Assembly (NCBI RefSeq): GCF_013085545.1
Contig: NZ_CP039543.1
Coordinates: forward strand, 2,294,001-2,358,000
DNA length: 64,000 nt
Direction: 5' to 3'
DNA from: Oceanidesulfovibrio marinus
GTDB lineage: Bacteria > Desulfobacterota > Desulfovibrionia > Desulfovibrionales > Desulfovibrionaceae
Program-made: the position numbers and the translations under genes
Part shown: one piece after another, positions 62,061 through 64,000 of the stretch
How the letters are laid out: each line of letters starts with the position of its first letter
Position numbering within the stretch: the stretch's first letter is position 1
The notes under the pieces: generated by a model
Seen by the model: only the letters and a program-made list of their open reading frames with translations
What the model was told of the DNA's origin: nothing
Database searches by the model: none

Positions 62061-64000
62061 TTGGGATGCACCTTGAGCAGTTTGCAGAGCTTGGTGAAGG
62101 AGCGTTCCCAGCGCGAGGCGTCCTCATCCTCGGTCTTGAAGGGAGCCTTTTTGGGCGCGGCCAGCTCCAACGCCTCGGTGTAGCAGATGTTCTGCGCCTC
62201 CCAGATGCGCGCGCCCATGGGGATGGGGCCGAGCTTCTCCAGCACGGCCACCGTGTGCTCCAGGAGATCCACGTCGTCCGGAATAAGCGCGAACTCGTCC
62301 ATGCGGCGATTCAGCCACTCGGCCGCGGTGTGGCCTACGGCCTCCTCCAGGCTCAGATTCCAGCGGCTGCACTGCTCCAACAGGGATTTCACCTGCTCGG
62401 CGTCCACGGCGTCGTGCTCGAACATCTGCTTGAGATCGTTGTTGACCACGAACTGCGCGGCGTCCAGGAAGTGGCGCGGCGAGGGAATGTGCAGCCAGCT
62501 CAGGAAGTTGAGCATGGCCTGGTTGCCTTCGTAGATCTGGCGGTAGGCGGCCTCGGCAAGCTGGTATGCGGGCTCCAGCACCTTGTCCACCACGCGGCGC
62601 TGCTCGTCCTTGAACAGGTGCCAGACCGAGAAGATATTCTTGCCGAAGTGCTCGTCCATGGTCCGGATGGCCGCTGTCAGGTCGCCGCGTTCAAAGGGGA
62701 CGCGCAGGTCCTTCTCCAGCTTGATGAAGTTCTCCGAGCCTTCATAGAAACGCACGCCGCAGTTGAGGTTGTGGTCCCCGGCGTGGAGCACGGCAAAGGC
62801 GATGGTCACGCTCTCGCGGGTGAGCGTGGAGGTGACCTGCGCCTTGCCCGTGACCAGGCCGAACCGCCCGGCCGGCACGCGATGGTAGATCTCGTGCGTC
62901 ACGGAGTAGCAGGCGTACTCGAAGCTCTCCTGGTAATCCTCGAAAAACGAGGACATGGCGAAGTGCGCGGCGGCGCGCAACAGGTCGACCTGCGACGGCT
63001 TCACGTTCTCCACGTAGACCTCGCGGCCGCTCTTGAACACGTTGCTTGGCGACTTATCCAGGAGGTCCAGGTAGTCGTCCTCGTAGCTGCGGCCGGTCAG
63101 GTCGCCCAGGAGTTGTATGGTCCGCGCCGCGTACTGCATCACCTGCACGGTCTCGATGCCGGAGATCTCGTCGAAGAACCAGGCGCAGCTCGTGAAGATG
63201 AGCTGGGCGTAGCGCTGCATCTCCAGAAGCTTGAGCGCCGTGACCACGTGCTCCGGCGGCAGCGGGCTCTTGGCGTGTATGGCAAGGAAGGCGTTGACGT
63301 TCTCGAAGGAGCGGTCCAGCACCACCTCGATGTACGCATCGCGCGCCTTCCACGGATCGGCCAGGTAGCGCGGACCCTGCTTCTCAAAGACATCGGCGGC
63401 CTCGTCGCGCAGCCAGTTCATGGCCTCGCGCAGGGGCTTGCGCCACTTCTGGTCCCAGCCAAAGTGCATGCCGGAGTTGCAGCCGCAGTCGCTCTTCCAG
63501 CGCTCCACCCCGTGCACGCAGCTCCAGGAGGAGTCCTCGTATATCTCCACCTCTGCCTCGGCCGGATACTTTTCCAGGAACTGCGCATAGTTGGTCAGAT
63601 GCACGTCCGGATCTTTCTGGATATCCTCAAAGAGCCAGGCCAGGGCCATCTCGCCGTAGCGGTGATGGTGGCCGTAGGTCTCGCCATCCGTGGCCACGTG
63701 CACAAGCTGCGGCCAGTCGCGCTCATCGCTATACACGCTGAGCAGCCGCTCCTTGAAGCGTGCGCCGGAGTCGAGCAGATCGCCAAAGGCCAGGTCCTGG
63801 GAGATGTGGCCATCGTAGAAGAACAGCGTCATCTCACGGCCAGAGGGCAGGGACACGCGGTATGGCCGGGTGGGGTCGATGCGGTCGCCGGAGACGTCCC
63901 GCCAGCTTTTTTCCGGAGGCGGCGTTTTCTTTTTCGCGCCCTTGGGGGAGTCGGCGGGCTGCGCCGGCGTCGCCACCGGCTCGGCCACACGGTGCGCCTG
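62057..64000 (-). CDS. GH57/DUF3536-type protein, N-terminal part beyond the window edge (partial)
   Basis: The frame is open through the right edge, so only the last 647 or so residues are visible. The visible region includes HVATDGETYGHHHRYGEMAL, SCVHGVERWKSDCGC and DQKWRKPLREAMNWL, which match the GH57 alpha-amylase/branching-type C-terminal region and the DUF3536 domain. A Pro/Ala/Lys linker (about residues 1-30 of the visible part) separates it from the missing N-terminal catalytic part; a GTG at 63988 inside this linker is not the likely start. It is 4 bases overlapping treY, so the two act together on alpha-glucans, perhaps making or trimming the substrate of TreY. Confidence 0.82.
   Translation of the reverse strand, partial: QAHRVAEPVATPAQPADSPKGAKKKTPPPEKSWRDVSGDRIDPTRPYRVSLPSGREMTLFFYDGHISQDLAFGDLLDSGARFKERLLSVYSDERDWPQLVHVATDGETYGHHHRYGEMALAWLFEDIQKDPDVHLTNYAQFLEKYPAEAEVEIYEDSSWSCVHGVERWKSDCGCNSGMHFGWDQKWRKPLREAMNWLRDEAADVFEKQGPRYLADPWKARDAYIEVVLDRSFENVNAFLAIHAKSPLPPEHVVTALKLLEMQRYAQLIFTSCAWFFDEISGIETVQVMQYAARTIQLLGDLTGRSYEDDYLDLLDKSPSNVFKSGREVYVENVKPSQVDLLRAAAHFAMSSFFEDYQESFEYACYSVTHEIYHRVPAGRFGLVTGKAQVTSTLTRESVTIAFAVLHAGDHNLNCGVRFYEGSENFIKLEKDLRVPFERGDLTAAIRTMDEHFGKNIFSVWHLFKDEQRRVVDKVLEPAYQLAEAAYRQIYEGNQAMLNFLSWLHIPSPRHFLDAAQFVVNNDLKQMFEHDAVDAEQVKSLLEQCSRWNLSLEEAVGHTAAEWLNRRMDEFALIPDDVDLLEHTVAVLEKLGPIPMGARIWEAQNICYTEALELAAPKKAPFKTEDEDASRWERSFTKLCKLLKVHPK

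Overview
This 64 kb window looks like chromosomal DNA from a sulfate-reducing deltaproteobacterium of the Desulfovibrio group. That is inferred from gene content, not from a search. The evidence is cytochrome bd oxidase beside a rubredoxin:oxygen oxidoreductase/rubredoxin/haem-c chemoreceptor locus, a siroheme-decarboxylase-type protein next to hemL, an anaerobic cobalamin pathway with fused CbiE-CbiT, futalosine-type menaquinone synthesis, an aldehyde:ferredoxin oxidoreductase, and high GC with strong codon bias. I saw no rRNA, tRNA, CRISPR array, transposase or prophage.

Layout. 0-2.3 kb: a MarR regulator, a flavodoxin/2[4Fe-4S] protein and an MBL-fold hydrolase, with two matching candidate operators. 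2.4-6.2 kb: an ABC half-transporter, a small unknown gene, an HU-type protein and a MerR-like coiled-coil protein. 6.2-14.2 kb: an oxygen-handling block (cydAB, a quinone-oxidoreductase-like protein, roo, rubredoxin, and a DcrA-like chemoreceptor with a haem-c motif and a PilZ domain). 14.3-21.6 kb: purL, a polyprenyl synthase, futalosine hydrolase, a nucleotide-sugar dehydrogenase, ubiE/menG and a small coupled ORF. 21.9-25.9 kb: one very large acidic coiled-coil protein with 195-bp tandem repeats. 26.2-30.0 kb: cobJ/cbiH, cbiG, hemL and a siroheme-decarboxylase-type gene. 30.2-31.7 kb: gpsA and a YjbQ-family gene. 31.9-38.9 kb: a compact cobalamin operon (cbiA, cbiC, a FUSC membrane protein, cbiD, cbiET, cbiF). 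39-40 kb: DUF445 and two repeat copies.

40.0-48.4 kb is the most unusual region. It holds a Tlc-type nucleotide carrier, two paralogous exported YkuD-like (L,D-transpeptidase fold) proteins, and an exported protein whose phosphohistidine-then-ATP-grasp order and motifs resemble glucan water dikinase. An ATP-dependent enzyme with a signal peptide beside a possible nucleotide carrier suggests an undescribed envelope-modifying system.

48.7-58.5 kb: pyruvate kinase, a polyferredoxin and an aldehyde ferredoxin oxidoreductase in tight linkage, then a BrkB-family protein, a ligase-ACP-acyltransferase fusion, an MFS carrier and a small coiled-coil protein. 58.7-64 kb: a monohaem cytochrome c, treY and the C-terminal part of a GH57/DUF3536 protein cut by the window edge.

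Two families of intergenic hairpin-rich repeats sit just downstream of stop codons. Where the first start codon lacked a ribosome-binding site or lay far upstream of the recognisable domain, I moved the start; the reason is given in each entry.
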